Below, piece by piece: positions 30,001-37,320 of a DNA stretch of 64,000 nt. How positions within the stretch are numbered: the stretch's first letter is position 1; every line of letters starts with the position of its first letter. A program made the position numbers and the translations under genes. Under the pieces are notes generated by a model. The model saw nothing but the letters and a program-made list of their open reading frames with translations. It did no database searches and was not told the origin of the DNA. Source of the DNA: Yponomeuta sedellus (Eukaryota; Arthropoda; Insecta; Lepidoptera; Yponomeutidae); assembly GCA_934045075.1 (NCBI GenBank), contig OW203729.1:8422704-8486703 (forward strand), in the 5' to 3' direction.

Positions 30001-32869
30001 AACTTTAATCGTTAATCGAATCAGACGTAGGGTCCTGCTGGGTATACGGACATAACTGTGGACCACTGTTATTGGCCTTATTTTTATTTATTAGTTAATC
30101 AGTAGGTAATTATAAGCTGTTACGTTGTTGTCGTTCCAAATACGGTAAAATTATAAAAAATTATAATAAATCTAAATAAATATTTCCAAACACTGAATTT
30201 GTCAAAGCAATGAGTGTTTGAACGTGCCCTCGCCATCGTAACGCGAACAACTTCGCGGCCACGGAGATTTTTAAAACTATACGTTGCAGAGACTTGAAAT
30301 GTAGGCGAACGGAGTAAATATTTAAAACTTTTGTGAAAATACCCTACGAGAGTTGTTAGACTCAAACACGTAATTGCCGATATCGGACTGAAAAAGCCTT
30401 GCAGAGGTTTGAAATAACTTGTCAGTTGCGTGTGCACCAGTCATTTGTTCGTATAGCTGTACTCACAGAACGTAAGCACAGACCAGAACAGAACCCACAT
30501 CTTCGAGAAGACCCCCAAAAATCTTTTTACCGTAATGTAGAACAGCATTTGCACAACGCTTCCACCCTTTTGTCTTTCCATTTTTATATAATAAATTGAT
30601 GCTCACTTGTAATTTAATAAACATGACACATTTTGAAGCCAAAATCTCTATTACCAAGTACTTAATATACTACATAATACACGTAATTACATTTAATATT
30701 TTACATTACTTATATTATAATACACTTAATTACATTGATACTGAAAACCTTTTTAAAATTGTTAAATAAATATTGTATACATAATATCTATATTTATTTA
30801 TTTATTCATTCATTTATTATTGTATTATATTTATTTACTTATATTTTTATATATTCATACTATTTAAAATACAAATTAATTACATAAGCATATAATAAAA
30901 TAAATATTTTAAATATATTATAGTATATTATTTATGGATATACTCCTAATACTCCTTTATCTTTAGGTTAGATGCCCAATTAATAGCACCCTGTTTATTT
31001 TTTAATAATGTAGCCGTGTTGCGTTAAACACTTACCGTATAAAACGTATTCTGTGCACACTAATAAAGTCCCCAAGATACAGGCCTCGCCTAGTTTGTGG
31101 ACTGCCGTTGAACGGTGTATTATGCACCTACCCATCTCTTCTGTATATTAATTAATTATGTAACACCTGCTGCTGTAACTTTTATTTCAATAAACATACT
31201 TCCTTACATACTTACTGACTTGTAAAACCTAGATCTGATTTATCAAAGAGATTACACTACATTGGGTCCGGCATGCTTAGTGGGTATTCGTTTTCTATTT
31301 TTGTCTTTTTATTCATTTGATTTTAGTTGGATTGCGGATTCACCCTAGATAAAGGGTCTTGACAGACAGACTTTTGGACGGACAGACCACAGAGTGATCC
31401 TATCAGGGTTCCTATTTTCCTTTTGAGGTATGGAACTCTAAAAATCACTGAATTGAAGAATGGGGAAAAATATAAGGCTACAGAGAAATCAATATTACCT
31501 GTCCAAACATGGAGTCATCATTATCATAAGTGCTAATGTTGTTTGTGGTCTCATCGGCAGAAGAGTCCTCACAGTGCGACAGCTTCTCATTGTCACTGGT
31601 CCCGCTACCATTCATTTGAAGCCTTGCCTTCTTCCTTGCTGCGGTTTTTAATCTCTTCCAGAAAGACTTGAGTTGATTGACATCTCTACTTGAATTGGAT
31701 AATTCGTGAAATCTATCAAAGAATGATAATAATAAAATTTTAAAGTGGCAACAGCTTTAGTTTGGCCATGATAATCATGGCTAGATAGCATAATACTAGC
31801 AGGCATGCATCAGAATAATTTACATAATTTCAACAGAAATTTCCTGAGGGGATAATTTGTGAGTAGAAGTACTGACCTATTATTTATATGATTCCAAACG
31901 ATGTTCTTTAATTTGTTTGTATTTGCATTATTGGATTGATTGTCTAAGATGTGCCTGTAGTTTTTGATGATTTCCAATAAAATGTCCTGAAAATAGAGTG
32001 TTCAAAGTAACAATGAGTTTGTGTTCAGCTTTATCATAGAGAAATTATCAGAGTCCCTAAAGCCTGAAATGTTAACACACCTCAGTGCTTGCTACATACA
32101 ATGGCCCAACTAGACCGCTAAATCTCAGGTCTAACTAACTTACCACTTAATAACACATCATTACACAACACCAAAACGGACTTGGCCCCCATGGTGGAGT
32201 ATGGCCTAACCTTTCTGCGATGCAGGAAGAGACCCATGCCCCAGCAGTGGGAACATACAAGGGTTGATAACAAGATAACAACACATCAGGAGCAGTGTGA
32301 TAATCGCAGGTCTAACTTATAACAGATCAGGAGCCGGGCCTATAGGGAATTTGCCATATACAATTTATACAGCACCCTGTCGCACTTTCACTTATGCTAG
32401 ATGGGTGAAGGGACTACTCGGATGCTGCAGTGCCCAGGACATTGTGTTTTAGACGAAGTAGGCCAGCTTCTACACCATCCAGACAACTTAATTAGTCCGC
32501 CTAGCCCACAGGAAAGAAAAGTCAATGCATGCAGACCCGACTATGGGTTTCCTCACGACATTTTCCTTAACAATCAGCGTGTGGTATACCTAGCTACTAC
32601 AAATTCAAGACGTATGTAGCTTTGAACATAAAGAAAAAAAAAACGTAGTTACTAGTCCGCACTGGGAACCAAACCTGGATCTCTCGCTTCCAAGTCCAAT
32701 GTTCTACCCAGTGGGCTACCACCGCTTACTCTAGGTACGCAATGTAAGTAATTCATTGGCTTTAGTGTTGAAAAGCTGGTCTTCAATTTGCTAAGGGATT
32801 TAAAAATTAACCTACTCTCTCTTCCCTGGTCCAGTTCTCGGCTCTTTCTCGCTTTTTTTGTTTGGACAT
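15028..32869 (-). CDS. Myb/SANT-like DNA-binding protein with C-terminal coiled coil
   Basis: Five-exon model on the minus strand: 32816-32869, 31877-31986, 31499-31712, 15422-15648, 15028-15244. All junctions have GT donors and AG acceptors and keep phase. The total of 822 nt gives 273 residues. The N-terminal 85 or so residues form a Myb/SANT-like domain: NWTREER, then LLEIIKNYRHILDN, then LKNIVWNHINN, then VNQLKSFWKRLKTAARKKAR. Acidic and serine-rich linkers follow (SNDEK-type, EEVYEEEDIH). The end is a lysine/glutamate coiled coil (KHKLEIENLKLEKKKIELEI). This order is typical of insect zeste-like or Harbinger-associated Myb/SANT proteins, probably nuclear DNA binders. Start: the first ATG before the domain, MSKQKKRER. 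The third intron is about 15.8 kb and packed with transposons. Linking exons 3 and 4 across it is inferred from phase and domain order; if wrong, these are two separate gene pieces. Confidence 0.68.
15649..16137. other. Proximal part of the giant third intron
   Basis: No coding sequence recognised. The block at about 15970-16020 (TTCCATTGGTGG, then AAGCGCCTTAACT) recurs at about 13983-14030 inside the DNA transposon, so it is a dispersed repeat. ATAT at 16138-16141 is the gypsy target duplication. Confidence 0.5.
16142..16366 (-). repeat. Truncated 3' LTR of gypsy
   Basis: About 225 bp matching the first part of 23626-24113 (plus-strand order). It lacks a 12-bp unit present in the other copy and diverges after CGCTATTCCAAA. 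The missing half was probably lost with the end of pol. A small hairpin (AGATGCTCG/CGAGCATCT) lies just beyond, at about 16393-16411. Confidence 0.8.
16462..16759 (-). repeat. Penelope pseudo-LTR, 3' copy
   Basis: 298 bp unit. In sense direction it starts GGTATCTTTAAGTTC and ends AACAGTTTTAATT. It contains the GAAACGTTGG stem-loop motif. Confidence 0.9.
16814..19165 (-). CDS. Penelope-type reverse transcriptase with GIY-YIG endonuclease
   Basis: Intact 783-residue frame. The N-terminal third is the Penelope-specific region (RADKGNATVVMD). The RT domain follows, with FDVKSLFTCLP (palm A), DGVAMGSPVSPVVADIFME (palm B) and RYVDDTFAI (catalytic YVDD). The C terminus carries a GIY-YIG nuclease: the Cys-rich linker YKLDCECGSSYIGQTKR, the catalytic arginine in ERVKEH, and the terminal EAIEIRRHPNFNRD. 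Start: the ATG at 19165, directly after the pseudo-LTR. Length is as expected for animal Penelope elements. The complete frame means it may be, or recently was, active. Confidence 0.95.
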   Translation of the reverse strand: MSTARVNLRKYYTDQYGLEIANKIRRLESLKTKRARTVTSLHFLKRCRDHYLLPTCVKISPKKDIVGSAKILNKASQKLLVILIRQRRHEQATVSDQIRDLSNWLQTQLQAFDFAYCIEILDKREGHQITKCKEKQIKKYERLQSKSNAAVQTNFRNAPVAVVNLSKQALDEQTERVLQKGLNFAVAPRVIPYEKIIGNIDECLWKNNVLSEDLEGIRQDMSSVLRRCKPPKPNLQRDEYIALKTLHDNPELTVLRADKGNATVVMDTSDYNAKIQSLLSDESTYQKVKRDPTTRFLKKTKELIEKHSEWLSLDVTNLLPGTAKPPKLYGLPKIHKTGAPLRPIVSQIGAPTYKLAQHLTQVLSPLRGNTEAHVKDSYHFTSQIDDLHLTSEETMVSFDVKSLFTCLPIQDCIEIVKRRLNEHDLPVEYAELLDHCLTTGYLVWNGEFYMQVDGVAMGSPVSPVVADIFMEDFEERALRTAPVPPRFYKRYVDDTFAILPTSGITAFLDHLNSINNKIQFTMELEADCSLAFLDVLVIRNPNGTLGHTVYRKKTHTDRYLNGESHHHPCQLSTVGKSLLQRAHRICDKDHLPAELQHVKRVLRANKLQVPRVRRGGRVKPDTVERVPAYLPFVRGVTDKIGSILKRASIRTIYQPPRKIHQFMRSVKHRIPLQEAGVYKLDCECGSSYIGQTKRTIAERVKEHIADVKHKRSGRSAVSEHTLSGTNHFIHFDKVKVLAREDRFFPRMIREAIEIRRHPNFNRDRGWNIPVAWEPVLKCMRPPC
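19166..19463 (-). repeat. Penelope pseudo-LTR, 5' copy of the complete unit
   Basis: 298 bp, directly upstream of the intact ORF start, near-identical to the other two copies (for example one C to A change in TTATTACATTT). Presumed promoter region. Confidence 0.9.
19464..20436 (+). pseudogene. 5'-truncated inverted copy of the Penelope ORF
   Basis: Begins inside palm B (PVSPVV) and runs to the same C terminus as the full copy. The residues appear identical over about 320 positions, including the YVDD and the entire GIY-YIG domain. It is fused at its 5' end to the middle pseudo-LTR with 2-3 bp microhomology. An upstream in-frame ATG within the pseudo-LTR (19447) could give a short fusion start, but palm A and the N terminus are missing. 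Confidence 0.92.
20491..20788 (+). repeat. Penelope pseudo-LTR, inverted copy
   Basis: 298 bp in plus orientation after the truncated ORF, followed by the 34-bp ORF-start extension. Confidence 0.9.
20698..20732 (+). ncRNA. Candidate structured RNA motif in the Penelope pseudo-LTR
   Basis: Reads GGGACCAC, stem GGCAC (20706-20710), loop, stem GTGCC (20719-20723), then GAAACGTTGG. The same plan (GACCAC, hairpin, GAAACGTCG) occurs in an unrelated Penelope remnant at 54201-54236. Penelope pseudo-LTRs are known to carry hammerhead ribozymes, and the GAAA after the stem fits. However, the canonical CUGANGA half of the core is not seen, so ribozyme activity is uncertain. Confidence 0.4.
20835..22250 (-). 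pseudogene. Gypsy pol remnant: RNase H tail and integrase
   Basis: Open minus-strand frame beginning in sequence related to the end of RNase H (LSRRPCPEDCKHC) and continuing through a complete integrase: zinc-binding HHCC (HDGVSGGHLGVKRT, WCRKCVTCA), DDE core (VDVAGQFPVTESG, HSDQGRNFES, PYHPQSDGMVERFNQTLERH) and the start of the C-terminal domain (EEGALVWLHN). The frame is cut by the Penelope insertion; the next residues (KGKSPKLQ) lie at about 16420-16451. Protease and RT are absent, deleted between about 22100 and 22200. Cannot act alone. Confidence 0.85.
22196..23337 (-). pseudogene. Gypsy Gag, frameshifted
   Basis: The N-terminal part (22465-23337) has a glutamine/glutamate-rich coiled coil (LQEQQSKQMQCLQEEQ) and then a retroviral-type capsid region (VKVPLYNGTTSWVAYRQQ, LEALEARYGERHLEHVFRA). 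A frame change at about 22610-22640 leads to the C-terminal part, ending with a CCHC knuckle (CYKCGERGHLQFMC) at about 22286. A third frame then continues into pol. Coding may have extended upstream through the GC-rich repeat to about 23610, but that stretch now has a stop at 23449. The best intact start is MEVLDMSC at 23214. Confidence 0.75.
23238..23540 (-). repeat. GC-rich minisatellite in the gypsy gag leader
   Basis: Degenerate tandem repeats of GGTGGGCGTGGCC type (plus strand), about 300 bp. In the gag frame they encode proline/threonine-rich repeats (TPTAPQATPTGH). Composition differs sharply from the surrounding AT-rich DNA. The plus strand is rich in short G runs. Confidence 0.8.
23626..24113 (-). 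repeat. 5' LTR of gypsy
   Basis: 488 bp, defined by the match to the left copy, the TGT...ACA ends and the ATAT duplication. Confidence 0.85.
24118..24539. other. AT-rich segment before the foldback element
   Basis: Contains the AGTGCGAGTCGGACTCG motif at 24144-24160. The rest is AT-rich with no open frame. It ends in AACTGTGG (24532-24539), the foldback target duplication. Confidence 0.5.
24540..25098 (+). repeat. Left inverted arm of the foldback element
   Basis: Pairs with 26868-27409 and 29964-30053. Built of degenerate 127-bp units, each with CAGCAGGACCCT followed by a TTAGTACCTT-like block. Confidence 0.8.
26045..26326 (-). mobile_element. RTE-tailed short insertion
   Basis: Flanked by the 17-bp direct repeat AAACAAATGGTTTTTTT (26028-26044 and 26327-26343). 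The left end shows the GAA-repeat tail and the CCACTGCTGGACATAGCCC block shared with the RTE 3' ends at 59284 and 61620. The middle carries GCCTTTTACGACACCCGCGG, common in lepidopteran repeats. Its last 18 bases (26305-26322) are the reverse complement of the adjoining target (26344-26361). Confidence 0.75.
26587..26710 (-). repeat. tRNA-related SINE
   Basis: The reverse strand reads GCCCATTAGCTCAGTTGGGA, then GAGCGCTGG, then GGGTTTGAGTCTCGGCATGGGT: A-box- and B-box-like blocks with a tRNA-like fold. Shares its 5' flank (AAAGAGGTTCGAAATTTCAC) with 35236-35376. Confidence 0.75.
26868..27409 (-). repeat. Right inverted arm of the foldback element, inner part
   Basis: Reverse complement of the inner left arm. 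AGGGTCCTGCTG occurs at 27198 and 27345, and the third unit lies at 30029 beyond the nested insertion. A local palindrome (TTTCCAAACAGCTAATATTA and its reverse) lies at about 27131-27172. Confidence 0.8.
27763..28088 (+). repeat. Tandem duplication, two units of 163 bp
   Basis: 27763-27925 and 27926-28088 are identical apart from about one base (ATGCTT against ATACTT). Non-coding. Confidence 0.92.
28194..28446. repeat. Inverted repeat with 39-bp arms
   Basis: 28194-28232 and about 28408-28446 are near-perfect reverse complements (core TTTGGCAGAATAATGACGCA). The spacer is about 175 bp. Could be a small nested MITE; a matching target duplication was not identified. Confidence 0.75.
29307..29516 (-). 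pseudogene. Candidate last exon of an unidentified transposase
   Basis: Open minus-strand exon of about 69 codons after an acceptor (AATTACAG), ending at a stop at 29307. It reads LGFSEDCPELPLP, CRKRNFTF, LPALYKERL, then FHSFYNSIPHED. The ending resembles C termini of large insect DNA transposases in which a short helical tail follows the catalytic domain, but I do not recognise the family. Upstream exons were not found, so the element is probably non-autonomous. Confidence 0.4.
30062..31250. other. AT-rich intronic DNA
   Basis: Very AT-rich, especially 30600-30960 (ATTTATTTA-type runs). No gene or clear repeat recognised apart from the foldback flank at its left. Confidence 0.5.
32174..32265 (+). 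repeat. Short lepidopteran repeat, GGAGTATGGCCTAACC family
   Basis: Best-preserved copy of the family: GGTGGAGTATGGCCTAACCT, GATGCAGGAAGAGACCCATG, CCCAGCAGTGGGAACATAC, GGGTTGAT. Lies in intron 1 of the Myb/SANT gene. Confidence 0.65.
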
Positions 32870-33540
32870 AATCAAGACTTCTGTGAAGTATCTCTGAAAA
32901 AGGTAAACAATGATGGTAAAGGTAAAATACATATAATATTTTGAATCATTCTGGATTAGACTAGAAACAATTTCCTCATATTATAGGTACCTGTTATACT
33001 CAATTACAAGTGTGCTAAATAACTGGAAACAATAGCAATTCTTCTATTTATATGCAATACATAATACTGCTGCACTGCACTAATCACAGAGCATATAAAC
33101 ACCTACGGCACTAATTTTCACGAAAGGAAAAACCTCTGTGGGAAAAACAATTTTTATTTGTTTTGTTTGTTCTTAATCTGTGGTACCTTCTTAGAATCCA
33201 GTTTAGCCAATAAACGTTAAAAAAAAAAAAAAAAGAATCAAGTATTGCCAGCTGGTAAACCAATTACGCACGACTTTTAGAAAAAACATAACCCTCTTTC
33301 TGGCGCTGTCGGGTAAAAAGGGCTAGATTTCATAAAAAACACATCTAATTGTATCCAAAATCTATTTCTGGAGGGTTAAATAAAGCGTGCTTAAAAACTA
33401 ACAATGACAAGCAATATAATATTTTTCATACCTTCTATTCGAAAAGTGTCGCTTTGTTCCTCTAGCAAAATATTTATTTTTGAATTGAACGCAAATTGTA
33501 TTACTATTTACTTTCGATATCGATATTAACCCTTTTGTAT
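32870..33540. other. Upstream region of the Myb/SANT gene
   Basis: AT-rich with one A run (33220-33234). Presumably contains the promoter of the minus-strand gene, but no specific element was recognised. Confidence 0.4.
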
Positions 33541-34110
33541 GTCTTCACTGCTGGGGCACTCTTACTGCATCACAGGAAGGTTAGGTCATATTACACCATG
33601 GGAGCCAAGTCTGGGTTGGCAGAGGAGAAGCGGTCGTGACATAATCGGACCGAGTGATTGGAATCAATCACTTGTGTTAAGCAACAACAGAGCGGTTAGG
33701 TGCAGGATGGGTAATCATCCTGTGACTACCTGTCCTACGTCCTGTGTAAATAAATCTGTACTTTTTCCAAAGAGATAAATGCGTGTAACTGAGTATGTGT
33801 ATGATAAAAGTCATGTTTACAGGTATCTAAGAATATTTCGCTTTTACGATGGTATCAATACTATCAATAATCGTTGGAATTATATTTGTGTAATGGCTTG
33901 AATCATATTAAGGCTTGCATTTCTCGATAAATGTAAAGTAAAGTCAAAGGCCTTAGGGCGGCTTGAAAAATTCTGACAGTAAGACCAGCCACTAATCTTA
34001 CAGGCCTCCACTTATCCGGAGTTGGCCCCTGTGGTGGAGTATGATCTAAACCTTCTTCACGGAAGAGACTCGTGCCCGTCGGTGGGGACATAATGGGTTG
34101 GTAGTGGGTA
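33541..34110 (+). repeat. 5S-rRNA-related SINE with tail, rearranged
   Basis: 33646-33730 (GAGTGATTGGAATCAATCAC, GTTAAGCAAC, GGTTAGGTGCAGGATGGGTAA) resembles the 3' half of 5S rRNA including its internal control region. The tail (33950-34105: GGGCGGCTTGAAAAATTCTG, GGTGGAGTATG) matches the copy at 60838-61178. A piece of the same tail in reverse orientation precedes it (33545-33608). About 220 bp unlike the other copy separates head and tail. Confidence 0.6.
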
Positions 34111-35227
34111 CAATTGAGCAGATGTGAACAGAGATAAATTCTTCTCATAAGGAGAACTTAGTTGTGGATATTTGTGATCGGATTAAGTAGTAGTCCCGCA
34201 GCATCGAGTCGTGCCTGTAAATCTTTACATGTCGTCTTCAAACTGGACTGAAATGTAGAAACAGTAGTCTTGCGCAGATGAGGGACTTTTCTCCCCAAGG
34301 GACGAAAGTCACTGAATCGTGTAAAAATGTCCTCCGAGTACTAGTCGCGGACTCAACGCCTACGGTGTGCGGTCATTTGTTCCCCGGCAATTCAATAAAG
34401 CGTGTGGAAGCAAACGTTCTGAGATTACGTTGTGTCGTAATTTACATGAAGTAGAATAAGAAAAGTCGTTTTAAAAGAAAACACCGAACTTTTGTCCAGT
34501 CCAGTCTCTTTATGTCCTCGGTAACTTGTGAGACTTTTTGTACGGGGTACTTTAAGTACTTCGGGGTACTTCGTGTGTGTTATTCAATACAATTTATAAG
34601 AGATCTATATCGACGGACAAAAAAGTACCCGGGGGTTATTACCTTGTTTGCGCACGCCTTAAGAGTTTATGCGGTACACAAGGTCAATAACTATACAATG
34701 TTTTTCGATGTTTCTAAGTATTTTTATGAGGTTATTTTTTTTTATTACAATATAAAATTAAGAAATCAGGAACTAAAGTGTTATTCCATAAAAGTATGTG
34801 ATTATGTGTATTTTATAAAAGTATGCAAGAAATGTTAAAACTATATTTTTGATGTTATCTTCGCATAACAGGCTGGTTTTGTTCTGCGGTACCTATTTAA
34901 AATTTTGAATTTTCAGTTTTTTGTTTATACTTTGTTTCTGCCGTTTTAGGAAAAGTATAGTATGGCGTTTTTACTTTTCATAAAAAAGTATAGAAATTCA
35001 CTTTCAACTAAGCGCCATACAGTTTCGTCTTGACATTCCCATTGATTTATTATGAAACACTTTCTATTGCACACTAAGCAGTAAATGCATAGGTAATGAT
35101 TATTCTAAATAAAAACTATTTTACACATCTCTGGCTGTGTTTATATTAGAAATCACAAAAATATATTACAAATAGTAAAAAAAACGGGGACTTCTTACAT
35201 TACCTGCCTGCTGCCTGTACGTAATAC
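34111..35227. other. Intergenic DNA between the Myb/SANT gene and FAM86 genes
   Basis: No gene recognised. A frame at 34512-34838 is AT-rich with no family similarity and is not called. Confidence 0.5.
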
Positions 35228-35235
35228 AGAGAATA

Positions 35236-35376
35236 TTGTAAAGAGGTTCGAAATTTCACTGATGCCGTGAGTCGCCCATTGGCTCAATTGGTAGAGCGCT
35301 GGTACGGATAGCCAGAGGTTGCGGGTTCGAATCCCGGCATGGGTGAAATTTTTAGCCTCTAAATAGGTTTTTAAAC
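35236..35376 (+). repeat. tRNA-related SINE
   Basis: 35274-35344 folds roughly as a tRNA: acceptor GCCCAT/ATGGGT, A box GGCTCAATTGGTAGAGC, B box GGTTCGAATCC. The anticodon loop is enlarged. The flanks are shared with 26587-26710 and 25597-25660, so this is a SINE rather than a functional tRNA gene. Confidence 0.75.
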
Positions 35377-35653
35377 TTCTTACATTGTAAATGTTTCCAC
35401 ATGTGCCATGCACCGCCATACCTAATTTGCGTTTTGACGACCAACTACAGAACCAAGAACCCTACCTACAGTATGTGATTGTTCTGTGGTATGTGTGGCA
35501 CCGTGCCTCAGATTCAGAGTGTGGCACCAGGCCACAGATTAAAAAGACAAAATTTAATCTGTGATTTCATGTTTTGTGCGCGGAGTTTGGAAATTAATTT
35601 CATGTTCAGGCACAGGCAGTTTTCTTCTGATACTTAAAACTCAAAATAAAAGT

Positions 35654-37150
35654 ATGTCGACCACAAGTAACACACAGGCACTTCTGAAAAAGTTAGCTTT
35701 GTACTTTTACGGACGTTTCTTGGGGTTTTCTTTAAAGGTAAGAAACCTAGAAACTAACTTAGACTCAACTTACATTATCTCAATAATTCCGCGTCACATC
35801 ACCAGCATTTACACACTTTTTAACTTGCCTAAGCCTAATATCCCATTTTTCAGGATGAAGACATTCATGTTATGACCTGGGATGCTCAAGAAGAGTTCCT
35901 GAACTTGACAGTCAACAACAGTAGAGTGCAGAAGTATCCAGTCAATAAAAATTTTAGCAGACTATTTTTCAAAAAGCTTATCGACCAACTGCAACCCTCT
36001 CAAGACATTCATGATGGTCTATTCACTAATTTGTGTTCTGTGTTGTCCAGTGAGGCCTTGGACATGTTTTGTTACCGTCACTATGTCATAGGTGGAGACC
36101 TCAACAATGTGATAACTATAAAAGAGACTGATAATATGGTTGTGAATGGAACAACTGGGCTCAAAACTTGGGAGGTAAGACTCTATTCTCCATTTGCTAC
36201 CTTAATCAATTAATTATGTTGTCAGTCCAGTTTATTCTCTATCTCTGGTTTGATCGATAGGTCTAAAAAAAGATAACAAACTTGTGAGTGTAATAGGAGG
36301 CCATGAGGCTGACTCTGAAAATCACTACTACTGACAATAGATTATTCCCAGTCACAAGCTGAGAGACTAATGAGCTTTTATTTATTTTTAAGGCAGCCTT
36401 AATGCTTACTGATTGGGCTCTCTGCAATAAACAAGTTTTTGAGAAAAAGAGGATCCTGGAACTTGGTTCTGGAGTAGGGCTAACTGGCATCTCTGTGGCA
36501 AAGCTTTGTGGCCCTGCAGACACAATGTTAACTGATTGTCATGAAGAAGTCTTGAGGACTGTTCGTCAAAATATTGAAATTAACTTTCCCGCCTTGGCCA
36601 AGGAAGAGAACAATGGTGAAACTTATTACAGGAATGGAGAGGCATCTGTAGGTCGGTTTTATTTATTTACTTTAAGTTAGTGTATTACGCTATGCTTCTC
36701 AGTACCTAGTAAGATGAAATAGATTCATTTTTAATACTTATTTCAGGTGTCAGAACTTTGGATTGGAATTTCATAGTACATCTACCCACAGAAATAATAC
36801 CTGATGTGGTGATTGGTGCTGATATAATCTATGATCCTTCCATACTGCAACCATTGTGCAATGTTTTTGATGTGCTGTGTAGCAGGAATAGCAATCTTAC
36901 TATTTACATTCAGAGTGTGATAAGAAACGAGGAAACTTTTCAGATGTTTACAGATTTGCTGGGTAAGTAACTTGAGCGGGAAGGCAGAATGGCATATTTT
37001 TGTTAATGGATATTAATCAATTTGTGTTGTATTTTTGCAGGAAGGATGGCATTTCAAAGTGAGAGCATAGAACAAGAAAAATGTGTTTATGTGCATTGGG
37101 ACACCAAAACAAATAGGAAATTACTAAAAATTAATAAAAAGGTATCTTAG
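35654..37150 (+). CDS. EEF2KMT: FAM86-type protein-lysine methyltransferase (eEF2-lysine methyltransferase)
   Basis: Complete five-exon gene: 35654-35737, 35854-36174, 36393-36651, 36747-36962, 37041-37150. All introns are short, with GT/AG ends and matching phase (0, 0, 1, 1). 990 nt gives 329 residues, about the length of human FAM86A/EEF2KMT. The N-terminal 135 residues form the FAM86-specific region. From about residue 136 a seven-beta-strand methyltransferase fold begins: SAM-binding motif I LELGSGVGLTG (about 157-167), acidic post-I TDCHE (about 182-186), LDW (about 226-228) and the family-16 signature VVIGADIIYDP (about 242-252). The family trimethylates a lysine of elongation factor 2 in the cytoplasm; that substrate is inferred from the family. 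AATAAA at 37237 is the likely poly(A) signal, and a LINE has inserted six bases behind it. Confidence 0.93.
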
Positions 37151-37236
37151 AACTTTATTTCAGTTTCTTTATTACCTACAAATCTCGTAATGTGTGGAAA
37201 TTCTGGATTGGAAACAATCTTTTTTATTGAGTATTT

Positions 37237-37242
37237 AATAAA
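37237..37242 (+). terminator. Probable poly(A) signal of the FAM86 gene
   Basis: AATAAA 87 bp after the stop codon. It lies inside the 13-bp LINE target duplication, so a second copy now lies at 43058-43063. The cleavage zone downstream is now LINE sequence. Confidence 0.6.
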
Positions 37243-37320
37243 ACCTAGTTAGTTAGTTAGACCTGAGATTTCCGCACTTAGCCTCATGATTGGGCCATTG
37301 TACGTAGTGGAGCTGTTCGT

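Larger units (their letters stand above)
24540..30053. mobile_element. Foldback-like DNA transposon with long inverted arms
   Basis: Flanked by the 8-bp duplication AACTGTGG (24532-24539 and 30054-30061). The termini are inverted copies starting ATGTCCGTATACCCAGC. The arms of about 560-630 bp pair from 24540-25098 with 26868-27409 plus 29964-30053. Inside the left arm the motif CAGCAGGACCCT recurs at 24553, 24680 and 24807, exactly 127 bp apart, so the arm is built from tandem repeats. No transposase is recognised. Foldback and MULE-type elements have such arms; eight-base duplications also occur in hAT, P and Merlin elements. Later insertions: an RTE-tailed repeat in the centre and another transposon in the right arm. 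Confidence 0.8.
24135..31436. mobile_element. Lepidopteran repeat bounded by AGTGCGAGTCGGACTCG and GGAACTCTAAAAA ends
   Basis: The left end (AACCAGCCAAGTGCGAGTCG) and the right end (GACAGACAGAC, GGACGGACAGACCACAGAG, then GGTATGGAACTCTAAAAA) match the two characteristic ends of a repeat I remember as very common in moths and butterflies, in consistent order. The interior is mostly later insertions (foldback element 24540-30053). Class and exact borders are unknown to me, and the two ends could belong to separate copies. Confidence 0.4.

Noticed and set aside
30120..30437. Minus-strand frame of 105 codons
   Set aside because: Composition is that of random AT-rich DNA with no recognisable motif or splice context.
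34512..34838. Plus-strand frame of 108 codons
   Set aside because: No family similarity and no promoter, intron or conservation clue; probably chance.
35274..35344. Functional tRNA gene
   Set aside because: It folds roughly like a tRNA, but the anticodon loop is enlarged and the flanking sequence on both sides recurs with the copy at 26587-26710, so it is a SINE.
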